The notes under the pieces: generated by a model
What the model saw: only the letters and a program-made list of their open reading frames with translations
What the model was told of the DNA's origin: nothing
Databases searched by the model: none
Program-made: the position numbers and the translations under genes
Shown here: positions 35,362 to 44,166 of the stretch, one piece after another
How positions within the stretch are numbered: the first letter of the stretch is position 1
Layout of the letters: every line of letters starts with the position of its first letter
Origin: UMGS1908 sp045655005
GTDB lineage: Bacteria > Bacillota > Clostridia > Christensenellales > UBA1242
DNA: 64,000 nucleotides
Reading direction: 5' to 3'
Assembly: GCA_045655005.1 (NCBI GenBank)
Contig: JAZOOJ010000006.1
Span: forward strand, 1-64,000

Positions 35362-36336
35362 ATGGAATTTATTAAAAAAGATGAACTTAAAAATTTAATA
35401 AGATTTGATGACGTTTTTAGTAAAACTAAGCGTGCGTATGAATTATTCTCCAAAGAGATGACTATAACACCACCGTTTACAGTATTTACAATTCCAGAGA
35501 ATAATGGAAGTGTTCATTTTAAATGCGGGTATGTACCTGGGGAACAATATTTTGCAATGAAATATTCGGGTGCGTTTTATGGGAATGAGAAATTGGGAAT
35601 ATCTAATTTTTTAGGCTTGTTTACAGTTTTTAATGCAAAAACGGGTGAGGTAGAGGCAGTTATTGACGACAAAGGTTTTTTGACTGATTACAGGACAGGA
35701 GTTGCAGGTGCAATAGCAACTTCAACTCTTGCAAATCCTGAGAGTAAAACCGTTGCAATGATTGGAACAGGAGTTCAGGCAAGAATGCAGTTAATGGCTC
35801 TTTTAAAAGTAATGCCAGGTATTGAGAGTATACAAGTTTGGGGCAGGAATAAAAGTAGAATGTCAGATTATATAAATGAAGTCAAAATGTTGTACCCAAA
35901 CTTAAATATAAAAGTTTGTGAAAATGCACAAGAAGCAGTAAGAAACGCAGATATTATATATACCGTAACATACAGTGAAGAACCTATTATTTATGCCGAC
36001 TGGATTAAAAAAGGTGCTCATATAACAGCGGTAGGTGCCTGTGAGCCAAGTATGCAAGAATTAGATCCTAAAATACTTGAAATAGCAGACATCGTTGCAG
36101 TAGACAGTATAGAAGCTTGTGCAAGAAATGGAGAGTTGCACCATGCTCTTGAAGAGGGCTATATAGATGAAGAAAGGGTCTTTGAGCTAGGTGAAGCCAT
36201 AACGTCTAAAATAAAAAGAGAAGTAACCGATATTACAGTTTGTGATTTGGTTGGATTAGGCTTTCAAGATGCTGTAATTGCAAGTTGTGTAATGAATGAA
36301 TATAACAGACAAAACAACGATCAGGGCAGTTTATAA
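35362..36336 (+). CDS. Ornithine cyclodeaminase/mu-crystallin family protein
   Basis: An NAD(P)-binding protein of 324 aa. The dinucleotide-binding loop is GTGVQARMQLMALLKV; upstream segments FLTDYRTGVAGAIAT and downstream ADIIYTVTYSEEPI are typical of the family. Members include ornithine cyclodeaminase, alanine dehydrogenase and imine reductases; the activity here is undecided. ATG 35362 follows AAAGGAG (35350-35356); the longer ORF begins upstream of that site. It belongs to the accessory block after trmD. Confidence 0.87.
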   Translation: MEFIKKDELKNLIRFDDVFSKTKRAYELFSKEMTITPPFTVFTIPENNGSVHFKCGYVPGEQYFAMKYSGAFYGNEKLGISNFLGLFTVFNAKTGEVEAVIDDKGFLTDYRTGVAGAIATSTLANPESKTVAMIGTGVQARMQLMALLKVMPGIESIQVWGRNKSRMSDYINEVKMLYPNLNIKVCENAQEAVRNADIIYTVTYSEEPIIYADWIKKGAHITAVGACEPSMQELDPKILEIADIVAVDSIEACARNGELHHALEEGYIDEERVFELGEAITSKIKREVTDITVCDLVGLGFQDAVIASCVMNEYNRQNNDQGSL

Positions 36337-36364
36337 TTTCAATTTAATAAAGGAATGTGTGTAG

Positions 36365-37267
36365 ATGGATAAAATTGTAATAACATACAAAAATTCAGAT
36401 TTGGATTGCTTGGCTAGTGCGTATGCATATTCGGAATTCTTAATAAAAACTGGTGTAAACGCATCTTATTATATTTATGGTACCGTTCAAGAAGAAGTAA
36501 AGATTGTTTGCAATTTATTTAATATAAAATTAAAAAATAAACTAGAAAGAATTGAAAATGAAGACATAATAGTTGTGGATACCAATACGCTGTCTTCTGT
36601 TGATTATGTCAATCCTAAAAATATAATTGAAATTATAGACCATCATCCTAACTCGGGCGATATAAAATATTGCGAGAATGCTATTTTAAAATTATATGAT
36701 ATAGGTGCTGTTTGCACCATTATTGCAGAGATGTTTAAGAATAACAATATTGACATTTCAAGAGAATCTGCGATTTTATTATATTATGGAATTATTTAAA
36801 ATACTGTAAATTTGAAATCAAAAATCACAACTCAAAAAGATGTTGATATGTTGGAATGGCTAAAAGAACAATGTGATGAAATAGATGATAATTTAATAAT
36901 GAGGATTTTTGAAGAAAAGAGTAAAATTGATATTAATCAGTTAAGAAGATTTTTAGAAATAGAAGAAAGATTTGTATTGAGCGATTATAATATGATAATC
37001 GGTCAATTAGAAATTGTAAATGCATTAGATTTTTTGAGTAAATACAAAAATGAAATTGATAATGTTATTTTCGATGTTTACAAACATCATAATGTGCAGT
37101 TTGTTTTTATAAATTTAGTAGATATTCTTAATGGTTATCATTTGATATATGCGTGCGACGACAAAACTATTTTATTTTTGGAAGATAGACTAAATGCAAA
37201 GTTTGTTGATGGTGTTTATAAAGAAGACGTGGTAATGCTACGAAAAGAAATAAAAAAGTTTTTATAA
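36365..37267 (+). pseudogene. DHH/DHHA2 phosphoesterase-like gene interrupted by an in-frame TAA
   Basis: Two open segments in the same frame, separated by one stop (36797-36799), together form one protein of about 300 codons. The first has YKNSDLDCLASA and the DHH motif IIDHHPNSG; the second looks like a DHHA2 domain (GQLEIVNALDFL ... DVVMLRKEIKKF). The joined sequence across the stop reads LLYYGII-stop-NTVNLKSKITT, closely fitting manganese-dependent inorganic pyrophosphatases, where a Ser is expected at the stop; TCA to TAA would explain it. The N-terminal motif also lacks the usual His. It is probably a recent pseudogene; a sequencing error is possible. Two pieces translated separately is less likely. 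Confidence 0.75.
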
Positions 37268-37293
37268 TTATCAGTTAAAGGAAGTAAGTAAAA

Positions 37294-38178
37294 TTGGCAA
37301 CGAAAGATATAGAAAAGCAAATTAATATAAACTGGTTCCCAGGTCATATGAAAAAGAATATAAGAGAGCTTGAAAGTTCACTTAAAATTATTGATGCTGT
37401 TATTTGCGTGTTGGACGCAAGAGCGCCTTTTTCGTGTATTAATCCTGAACTTGAAAAATTATTTCAAAACAAAAAAATTATATATTGTTTGAATAAAATT
37501 GATATGGCAGACAAGGCTGTAACAGATGAATGGATTAAATATTTTAGGAGTAAAAACAAAGTTGCATTGGCGATTGATGCAACTAAGTCAGCGTGCAAAA
37601 ATTTATTGCTATCTGCTATAAATGAAGCAACAAAAGAGAAACAAGAGAAACAAAAAGCACGTGGAATTGTATCTAAAATTCGTGTTGCGATTGTGGGTGT
37701 TCCTAACACTGGAAAATCAACCCTATTAAACACTCTTGCGGGAAACTATGTGTCAAAAACTGGCAATATTGCAGGTGTTACAAGGTCTTCGGCTTGGATA
37801 AAATTAAAAAACAATATTGAATTAATGGATAATGCTGGGACTTTATATCCTAAACTTTCAAACAAATTTGTGGCTATGAATTTGGCATTTTTAGGTTCTA
37901 TTAATGATGTGGTGGTGGACTTAAATGAACTTGCAGGATTGATGGTTGAAAGGCTACAAAAAATTGCCTCACAGAAGTTTTTTGAAAGATATGAAATTGA
38001 TAACACCTTGACGAATGTCGATGAAATAATAAATGCAATTGGCAAAAAACGAGGATTCTTATTGAAAGGTGATAAGGTTGACTATGACAGAACTTGTCTT
38101 GCAATAATTGATGATTTCAGAAAGTGCAGAATTGGAAGAATTACTCTTGAAAATCCAAAAGACATAGGATTGGTGTAG
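37294..38178 (+). CDS. rbgA: Ribosome biogenesis GTPase RbgA (YlqF)
   Basis: RbgA is needed for late 50S assembly. It is a circularly permuted GTPase: N-terminal NWFPGHMKK, G4 CLNKIDMAD near residue 65, then G1 GVPNTGKSTLLN near residue 133 and G3 DNAGTLYPK. The C-terminal ANTAR-like helical domain follows. The TTG start at 37294 is placed 6-7 nt after AAGGAAG. It is followed by rnhB after 1 nt, the conserved rbgA-rnhB pair. Confidence 0.95.
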   Translation: MATKDIEKQININWFPGHMKKNIRELESSLKIIDAVICVLDARAPFSCINPELEKLFQNKKIIYCLNKIDMADKAVTDEWIKYFRSKNKVALAIDATKSACKNLLLSAINEATKEKQEKQKARGIVSKIRVAIVGVPNTGKSTLLNTLAGNYVSKTGNIAGVTRSSAWIKLKNNIELMDNAGTLYPKLSNKFVAMNLAFLGSINDVVVDLNELAGLMVERLQKIASQKFFERYEIDNTLTNVDEIINAIGKKRGFLLKGDKVDYDRTCLAIIDDFRKCRIGRITLENPKDIGLV

Positions 38179-38179
38179 T

Positions 38180-38797
38180 ATGAGAGATGTAATGACATTG
38201 CTGGATTACGAGCTGGCTGAGATGAAAAATGGGAATACTTTAATTGCTGGTGTTGACGAAGTTGGGCGTGGACCACTTGCTGGCCCTGTCGTTTGTGCTT
38301 GTGTAATTATGCCACTTGACGATTTAATAGACGGAGTTGACGATAGTAAAAAACTTTCAGAAAAAAAGCGTGTAGAGTATAGTGAACGAATAAAAGAAAA
38401 GGCAATTGCATACTCAATTTGTGAAATTGACGAAAAAAGAATTGATGAAATTAATATTTTGAATGCGACAAAAGAGTGTATGGCAAATGCTGTAAATTCA
38501 TTAAAGGTTAAACCAGAAGTTCTGTTGGTTGATGCACTAAAACTTGATGGAATAGATAATTCAATTAAACAAATTCCAATTATAAAGGGTGATGCCACAA
38601 GTTATAACATTGCTTGTGCAAGTATTATTGCAAAAGTTTACAGAGATAACCTTATGGTTAAACTGAATGCCAAATACCCAGAATATGAACTTGCAAAGAA
38701 TAAAGGATATGGCACAAAAAAACATATTGAAGCCATCAAAACTTTTGGTGCAAAAGAAATCCATAGAAAAACTTTTATTAAAAATTTTGTGGAGTAA
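38180..38797 (+). CDS. rnhB: Ribonuclease HII
   Basis: RNase HII removes ribonucleotides from RNA-DNA hybrids. The DEDD-type active site is visible: GVDEVGRGPLAGPVV (Asp and Glu), LLVDALKLDG and the later region. DDSKKLSEKKR is also conserved. Start ATG 38180 lies right after the rbgA stop; ATG 38192 is an alternative. Length 205 aa is normal. Confidence 0.95.
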   Translation: MRDVMTLLDYELAEMKNGNTLIAGVDEVGRGPLAGPVVCACVIMPLDDLIDGVDDSKKLSEKKRVEYSERIKEKAIAYSICEIDEKRIDEINILNATKECMANAVNSLKVKPEVLLVDALKLDGIDNSIKQIPIIKGDATSYNIACASIIAKVYRDNLMVKLNAKYPEYELAKNKGYGTKKHIEAIKTFGAKEIHRKTFIKNFVE

Positions 38798-38800
38798 TAG

Positions 38801-39202
38801 ATGTTAAAAAAAGAATATGGAAATTTTGGTGAAGACTTTGCTTGCGAATACTTAAAAAAGCAAGGCTATAAAATCATTAATAGAAATTATTCTAAAAGAA
38901 GTGGCGAGATTGATATAATTGCAATAGAAACCAAGAAAGCAAGAAGGAAGACCGAAGACTTTTGTAAAATGTCAAAATGTATTCAAAATGAAGATATTTT
39001 ATGTTTTATTGAAGTTAAGTCAAGAAATAGGACGGATTTTGGTATGCCTAACGAAGCAGTGGACTTAATAAAACAGAAAAAGTATAATGATTTATCTTTT
39101 GTGTATATGCAAGAGCATAAAATCAAAGATCTTCAATACAGATTTGATATTATTGAAGTTTTTGGAACCGAAAGTATAAATCATATAAAAAATGCATTTT
39201 AA
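38801..39202 (+). CDS. yraN: UPF0102 family endonuclease-like protein YraN
   Basis: A 133-aa protein with the restriction-endonuclease-like fold: YGNFGEDFACEYLKKQGYKI, SGEIDIIA and FIEVKSRNRTDFG contain the conserved Glu/Asp/Glu-Lys residues. About 20 extra residues (KKARRKTEDFCKMSKCIQNE) lie between the SGEIDIIA strand and the EVK strand, where the family usually has a short turn. The function is unresolved; it is often next to rnhB and comM, as here. Confidence 0.9.
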   Translation: MLKKEYGNFGEDFACEYLKKQGYKIINRNYSKRSGEIDIIAIETKKARRKTEDFCKMSKCIQNEDILCFIEVKSRNRTDFGMPNEAVDLIKQKKYNDLSFVYMQEHKIKDLQYRFDIIEVFGTESINHIKNAF

Positions 39203-39217
39203 GTGGGGTAATAAAAA

Positions 39218-40186
39218 TTGGAGTTATTAAATTCTGCATTAGAGAAGTTATCTTATAACATCAAAGTTAAAAATTTAAAAAGGAACTTTGATGTTATTCA
39301 TTATGGTTACACAAACAATGCAGGTAAGGGCGATAAATATATTGATACATATGAAGACGCTTTGTGCTATGCTTTTTTTAGAATGGCATCAACAACGGCA
39401 GTGATTAAAAAGTGTTTATCGTATATTCCAAAAAGCGAAGAAGCATTTTCGTTATTAGATTTAGGCGCTGGAACTGGAGCAAGTGTTTTTGCTTGTGTTG
39501 AGCAAGAAAATATAAACTTTGCAAGACTAAATTGCATAGAAAGTTCTGAAAGTATGCTTAAAGTGTTTAAAAGTCTAGTGGCTGAACTTTCAACCAATTT
39601 TGATTTAGAGTTTGTAAAAAAAGATGTAATAAAAGACAATCTTGAAATGTATAACTCAGATATAGTTCTTGCAAGTTTTTCAATGAATGAAATGAGTAAA
39701 TCAGACAGGGTAAATTTACTTAATAAGATGTGGAAGTTGTCAAATAAATACATTTTAATAATTGAGCCAGGAACCCCCAAAGCACATAAAGAGATGATGG
39801 AATATAAAGAATATTTAATTACGCTTGGTGGAAAAGTTGTCGCTCCTTGTATGATTGAAAAGTGCCCAATTATAGAAAACAAAACAGATGATTGGTGCCA
39901 TTTTCAAGTTAGGTTACAAAGACCTGTAATTGAATCAAAAATAAAAGATTCAAACAGAAATTTTGAAGATGAAAAATTTACATTTTTACTTTTTTCAAAA
40001 GACGCAAACGGGGAAGGTCGTCTTAATAAAGAAGGCATTATAATTCGACGTCCGACTTTACAAAAGGGAAGAATTACATTGTCCTTATGTACAAAGAATG
40101 GCACGATAGAGCATAAAATATTTACTAAAAAAGATGGCGAAGTTTATAAGAAAGCAAAGAAATTAGAGGTTGGAGATTATGTGTAA
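39218..40186 (+). CDS. Rsm22-like small ribosomal subunit methyltransferase
   Basis: A 322-aa SAM-dependent methyltransferase-fold protein of the Rsm22/METTL17 family. The SAM motif is LLDLGAGTGASVFA. Downstream are the family's cysteine-rich and acidic motifs: APCMIEKCP, DDWCHFQVRLQRP and FEDEKFTFLLFSK. In eukaryotic relatives such cysteines bind an iron-sulfur cluster and the protein acts in small-subunit assembly (family knowledge). The start is a TTG at 39218 with GTGGGG upstream. The C-terminal 60 residues resemble a small beta domain. Confidence 0.85.
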   Translation: MELLNSALEKLSYNIKVKNLKRNFDVIHYGYTNNAGKGDKYIDTYEDALCYAFFRMASTTAVIKKCLSYIPKSEEAFSLLDLGAGTGASVFACVEQENINFARLNCIESSESMLKVFKSLVAELSTNFDLEFVKKDVIKDNLEMYNSDIVLASFSMNEMSKSDRVNLLNKMWKLSNKYILIIEPGTPKAHKEMMEYKEYLITLGGKVVAPCMIEKCPIIENKTDDWCHFQVRLQRPVIESKIKDSNRNFEDEKFTFLLFSKDANGEGRLNKEGIIIRRPTLQKGRITLSLCTKNGTIEHKIFTKKDGEVYKKAKKLEVGDYV

Positions 40187-40214
40187 TTGGTTAATGGTCT
40201 GTTTTTTGTGACTA

Positions 40215-40243
40215 TTGACAGTTTAAGAGGTTTATGTTATAAT
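40215..40243 (+). promoter_or_regulatory. Promoter of the zinc-phospholipase-like gene
   Basis: Perfect TTGACA (40215-40220), 17 nt, TATAAT (40238-40243), with TGT before the -10. Confidence 0.9.
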
Positions 40244-40269
40244 GCTTTTATTATTAGGGGGATTTAACA

Positions 40270-40869
40270 ATGGCGTGTACGGCATTACATTTACAAATAG
40301 CGTATGAGTATTGCAAAAACAATAGTGGGCTAGAATTAGGAGTATACTTTTGGGGCGCTATTTTGCCAGATATTGCGAAAGATAAAACTCTTGCACATTA
40401 CGGAACACATACAACTTCATTGTCAGTTAAAGAACAACTAAATGCCAAGATTGATATTATAAAATGCATTAAGTCGTTGAATCTGAATGAAGAAGAAGAT
40501 AGGGCGGTTTTTTTACACTTGTTGACAGATTATGTGTACTACAACTATTTGTATATAGAAAGAAGTAAAAATTTATCAGTGGTGAAAGTATTAAGTGCAA
40601 TAAATAATGACTCAGGAACGATGACAAACGAGATTTTAAAGAACTATCATTTTCAATTGCCAGAAGAATATTCATATCTATTGGTTCCTAAACAAAACGA
40701 TGGTACCTACCAGTTGTTTAAGGGAGAAAAGTTAAATATGTTTGCAAAAGTGCTTTCATCAGTTGATATAGATGATTGCGTTGCACAAATTTTAAAAGAT
40801 AAAAATAAATTTTTAAATAATATAATTAAACAAATTAACGAGTCAGAAGACTTTACAACAAGTAATTAA
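40270..40869 (+). CDS. Zinc-dependent phospholipase C-like protein
   Basis: A 199-aa helical protein with His and Asp residues arranged as in the zinc-dependent phospholipase C-like family: ALHLQIAYEY, WGAILPDIAKDK, LAHYG and FLHLLTDYVYYN. There is no signal peptide, so it is probably intracellular. Enzymatic activity is not certain. The preceding promoter is strong. The next gene follows after 42 nt. Confidence 0.65.
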   Translation: MACTALHLQIAYEYCKNNSGLELGVYFWGAILPDIAKDKTLAHYGTHTTSLSVKEQLNAKIDIIKCIKSLNLNEEEDRAVFLHLLTDYVYYNYLYIERSKNLSVVKVLSAINNDSGTMTNEILKNYHFQLPEEYSYLLVPKQNDGTYQLFKGEKLNMFAKVLSSVDIDDCVAQILKDKNKFLNNIIKQINESEDFTTSN

Positions 40870-40911
40870 AATATATCAAAATATGGTTATTTATTAATGG
40901 GGGACTTAATA

Positions 40912-41967
40912 ATGGGAAATACTCAAAACACAATAATTCCAAGAAATATAATATCGTTTTTATCTACTTCACGAAGTTGGACGGGTAATGGCCTTTGGTG
41001 CGATAATAAAAACAATAAGATAAAAAAGATTTTGCAGTCATATGGTCTTTGGGGGTGTATAGATGCAAATATATTAGAGTTTACTCGAAGCTCATGGGGT
41101 TGTGTTGATGTACGGAAGATGGAGGTTTCAAGTAGTAAACTTGTAAACAATGAGCTAAGAAGAACTTATAGTTCAGATAGTGGAGCGCATTCTTTACCGG
41201 TAATGAATATTTCAGTTGAAGAGTTTGTAAAGTTATACAATACTTACGAGGATTTTGAAATTATAAATAATTCGTTTGGCATTCCATCAATAATATTTGG
41301 AAGAAACACAAAAAACAAACCAATTGTTATGCCTATAATAAATTGGGATAATCTGCCTGAATCAATTAACCCATATGGAGAACCAGTATATGAAGATAAA
41401 GAGCTTGATTCATTTGTGGAAATTGCACTACCACCACAAATGCTTCATAAAATAGAAGTTAAAGAGATTAAAGGGGAGAATGGATCGAGGAAAGTTTTGT
41501 ACTTTACACCAGAAACAGCACCGTCCTTTAAGTATGAGACTCAAGAAGTAGTGCAACAACAAATGGATGAATTTTTTAAAAGTTGTAAATTTTTTGATAT
41601 ACCTATTGCTTGTACTCTTCGAAGATATGAAATGTCAGATGCCGAAAAACTTATACGCATGACAAAAGTTGACCAAGCTTACAAAATGTTTATTCAACAA
41701 GAAAATTTACTCATACCTTTTATGACTAAAACTCAAAAAGACACAGCCCAATTAGCAACAGCGTTGAAAAATGAGGTGGATGATAGGACAAAAAAACAAA
41801 GAGAAATAAGTCAAAGTTTGGGAGAAGTTCGACATCATACATTTTACCAAGATATAAGCGAAGAAGACCTTCGTAATTACTCAACGATTTTCACTGACTA
41901 TGACCCTGATTTGTACGCCGCAGATTATTCTCTTTACCATGGGGGCCATAATTTTGGTAATTATTAG
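40912..41967 (+). CDS. Protein of unknown function (351 aa)
   Basis: I do not recognise any family. The N-terminal 100 residues are rich in Trp, Gly and Ser (SWTGNGLWCDN, GLWGCIDANIL, RSSWGCVDV), the middle has a mixed alpha/beta look, residues about 280-315 are strongly charged and could form a helix, and the C-terminus is rich in Tyr, His and Gly (YHGGHNFGNY). I choose ATG 40912 because TGGGGGA precedes it; ATG 40897 is inside that site. No signal peptide or membrane helix. It may share a transcript with the gene before it. Confidence 0.7.
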   Translation: MGNTQNTIIPRNIISFLSTSRSWTGNGLWCDNKNNKIKKILQSYGLWGCIDANILEFTRSSWGCVDVRKMEVSSSKLVNNELRRTYSSDSGAHSLPVMNISVEEFVKLYNTYEDFEIINNSFGIPSIIFGRNTKNKPIVMPIINWDNLPESINPYGEPVYEDKELDSFVEIALPPQMLHKIEVKEIKGENGSRKVLYFTPETAPSFKYETQEVVQQQMDEFFKSCKFFDIPIACTLRRYEMSDAEKLIRMTKVDQAYKMFIQQENLLIPFMTKTQKDTAQLATALKNEVDDRTKKQREISQSLGEVRHHTFYQDISEEDLRNYSTIFTDYDPDLYAADYSLYHGGHNFGNY

Positions 41968-42007
41968 GGTTGGAAAATAAATTTTTATTAAAATATATCA
42001 AAAACAC

Positions 42008-42036
42008 TTGAAATTTATTAATTAATGTGTTATCAT
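42008..42036 (+). promoter_or_regulatory. Promoter of rplS
   Basis: TTGAAA (42008-42013), 17 nt, TATCAT (42031-42036). Confidence 0.65.
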
Positions 42037-42040
42037 ATGT

Positions 42041-42110
42041 TGCGTTAGACTAGTGGTCCTCTGCGAAAAGAGCCGTAAGAACACTTTTGACATACTACTT
42101 TTAAAGGAGA
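42041..42110 (+). promoter_or_regulatory. Candidate L19 leader RNA
   Basis: A leader of about 70 nt between promoter and RBS holds a small CTC-GAG hairpin (in CTCTGCGAAAAGAG) and other short complementary stretches. Low-GC Gram-positive bacteria often carry an autoregulatory L19 leader here, but I cannot confirm the consensus by eye. Confidence 0.4.
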
Positions 42111-42116
42111 AATGAA

Positions 42117-42482
42117 ATGAGCAATATCATCGATGTAATTGAAAAAGAAGGTATGCGCACTGACATCCCTGCATTCAACATTGGCGATACAGTTAAGGTG
42201 TTCGTTAAGGTCGTTGAAGGAAATCGTGAAAGATTGCAAGGATTTGAAGGTGTGGTTATAGCTCGTAAGAATGGCGGAATCAGAGAAACATTCACAGTAA
42301 GAAAGATTTCTTATGGTGTTGGTGTTGAAAGAACATTCCCATTGCACTCTACCAGAATTGACCATATTGAAGTGGTAAGACACGGTAAAGTAAGAAGAGC
42401 TAAACTTTATTACCTACGTGAAAGATCTGGTAAATCTGCAAAAGTTGAAGAAAAAATCATTGCAAAGAAAGAAGTTAAGTAA
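42117..42482 (+). CDS. rplS: 50S ribosomal protein L19
   Basis: L19 lies at the 30S-50S interface. Typical segments are PAFNIGDTVKVFVKV, GNRERLQGFEGVVIARKNGG, TVRKISYGVGVERTFPLHS and RRAKLYYLRERSGKSAKV. Length 121 aa is normal. It has its own promoter and leader, which fits its separation from trmD. AAAGGAG precedes the ATG. Confidence 0.97.
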   Translation: MSNIIDVIEKEGMRTDIPAFNIGDTVKVFVKVVEGNRERLQGFEGVVIARKNGGIRETFTVRKISYGVGVERTFPLHSTRIDHIEVVRHGKVRRAKLYYLRERSGKSAKVEEKIIAKKEVK

Positions 42483-42500
42483 TGCAAATATACCAAATTT

Positions 42501-42531
42501 AATGAGATGTGTTAAAACACATCTCATTTTT
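42501..42531 (+). terminator. Intrinsic terminator of rplS
   Basis: AATGAGATGTG pairs with CACATCTCATT, with loop TTAAAA, followed by a run of T. Confidence 0.92.
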
Positions 42532-42567
42532 TTAAACAACAGCAAAGGGATTTTATAAAAATTTTAT

Positions 42568-42596
42568 TTGCTATATTGAATAATTTAATTTATAAT
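42568..42596 (+). promoter_or_regulatory. Promoter of comM and downstream genes
   Basis: TTGCTA (42568-42573), 17 nt, TATAAT (42591-42596). Confidence 0.7.
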
Positions 42597-42625
42597 AAAA
42601 CTAATTATAGTGTTGGAGAAAAATT

Positions 42626-44146
42626 ATGTTATCAAAAGTTAAAAGTTTTAGTTTGATTGGATTAAAAGGTGTAGAAATTGATGTCGAAGTTGATATTATG
42701 AAAGCAAAACCACAAATTACAGTTGTTGGTTTGCCAGATTCTACCATTAAAGAATCAATTGAAAGGGTAAGCTCGGCAATTTCAAATTCTGGTTTTTTTA
42801 TGCCACAAAAAAGAATAGTTATAAATTTGGCACCGGCAGATGTGAAAAAAGAGGGCTCTCTGTTTGATTTGCCAATTGCTGTTGGTATTTTAAAATCAAG
42901 TGGATATATTGATGGACTAATAAATGAGTTCGCAATGATAGGTGAACTTTCGCTTGATGGGAAACTAAGACCAGTAAATGGTATGTTGCCATTATTAATT
43001 TCTGCAAAAGAGATGGGGTGTAACAAGGTTATTATCCCAAGCGAAAATAAAGCCGAGGCATCTTATTTGGAAGGTATTGAAGTTTACGCCTTTGATGACT
43101 TAAAAAGCGTGGTAAGTTTTTTAAAGGGGGAAAATCAAACTGAGGCTGTTTCATTGGTTAAATGGAATAAAGCTGACCACGAAGAAAGCGAAAACCTTTC
43201 AAGGGTGCTGGGGCAATTCAGAGCAAAACGTGCATTAGAGATCGCTGTTGCTGGTGGACATAATATAATGCTTGTTGGGGCTCCTGGTTGCGGGAAAACT
43301 ATGCTTGCAAAATGTATTCCATCAATTTTACCAGACTTAACATTTGAAGAAGCCTTAGAGATTACAAAGATTCATAGTATCGCAGGGGAGTTAGACAAAT
43401 CAAAAGGTGTTGTAAACAAAAGACCATTCAGAGCTCCTCATCACTCAGCGTCAAGCGTTGCAATGACCGGTGGCGGTAAAAATGCGAAGCCGGGTGAGAT
43501 AAGTCTTGCACATAACGGCGTCTTATTCTTAGACGAAATGCCAGAGTTTTCAAAAACTTTATTGGAGACATTACGTCAACCATTAGAAGATGGAAATATC
43601 ACAGTGTCAAGAGCGAATTTATCAGTTCAATATCCAGCAAGTTTTATGTTGGTTGCCAGTATGAATCCGTGCCCATGTGGGAATTATGGTTCAAGAGATT
43701 TAGAGTGTAAGTGTTCTCCAACACAAATAGATAAATATTTAAGGAAATTAAGCGGACCGCTTCTTGACAGAATTGATTTAAAAATAGACGTTGACAGAGT
43801 CGAGTATGCAGAGTTAAGAACGGGAGAGTCTGAAGAAAGCAGTGAAGTTGTAAAGGAAAGAATCAATAAGGCTCGTGCAATTCAACAAGAAAGATTTAAA
43901 GGCTGTAAAAATCATACGAATGCGAAAATGAGTTCATCTCAAATTCAAGAGTTTTGCAAAGTTGATATGAAAAATGAGATATTGTTAAAAAATGCTTTTG
44001 AAAAATTTAAATTGTCTGCAAGGGGTTACACAAGAATTTTAAAAGTGGCAAGAACTATTGCGGATTTAGATGACTCGAAGCAAATTGAGAAAGAACATTT
44101 AATTGAAGCAATAAGTTTTCGAACAATAGAAAAGTACGAATTATAG
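42626..44146 (+). CDS. comM: Magnesium chelatase-like AAA+ ATPase ComM (YifB)
   Basis: ComM-type proteins are hexameric helicases that extend heteroduplex during natural transformation. It has an N-terminal Lon-like S5 domain (about residues 20-170), AAA+ Walker A GAPGCGKTMLA, Walker B VLFLDEMPEF and a cysteine cluster CPCGNYGSRDLECKC, followed by the C-terminal Mg-chelatase domain. Length 506 aa is normal. It is next to dprA, another transformation gene. Confidence 0.95.
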   Translation: MLSKVKSFSLIGLKGVEIDVEVDIMKAKPQITVVGLPDSTIKESIERVSSAISNSGFFMPQKRIVINLAPADVKKEGSLFDLPIAVGILKSSGYIDGLINEFAMIGELSLDGKLRPVNGMLPLLISAKEMGCNKVIIPSENKAEASYLEGIEVYAFDDLKSVVSFLKGENQTEAVSLVKWNKADHEESENLSRVLGQFRAKRALEIAVAGGHNIMLVGAPGCGKTMLAKCIPSILPDLTFEEALEITKIHSIAGELDKSKGVVNKRPFRAPHHSASSVAMTGGGKNAKPGEISLAHNGVLFLDEMPEFSKTLLETLRQPLEDGNITVSRANLSVQYPASFMLVASMNPCPCGNYGSRDLECKCSPTQIDKYLRKLSGPLLDRIDLKIDVDRVEYAELRTGESEESSEVVKERINKARAIQQERFKGCKNHTNAKMSSSQIQEFCKVDMKNEILLKNAFEKFKLSARGYTRILKVARTIADLDDSKQIEKEHLIEAISFRTIEKYEL

Positions 44147-44166
44147 AGTGAAGGTATTAATTTAAA

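Noticed and set aside
36797..36799. Reassigned or read-through TAA codon
   Set aside because: TAA is used as an ordinary stop in most genes of the window, so a changed code is excluded; a point mutation or sequencing error is simpler.
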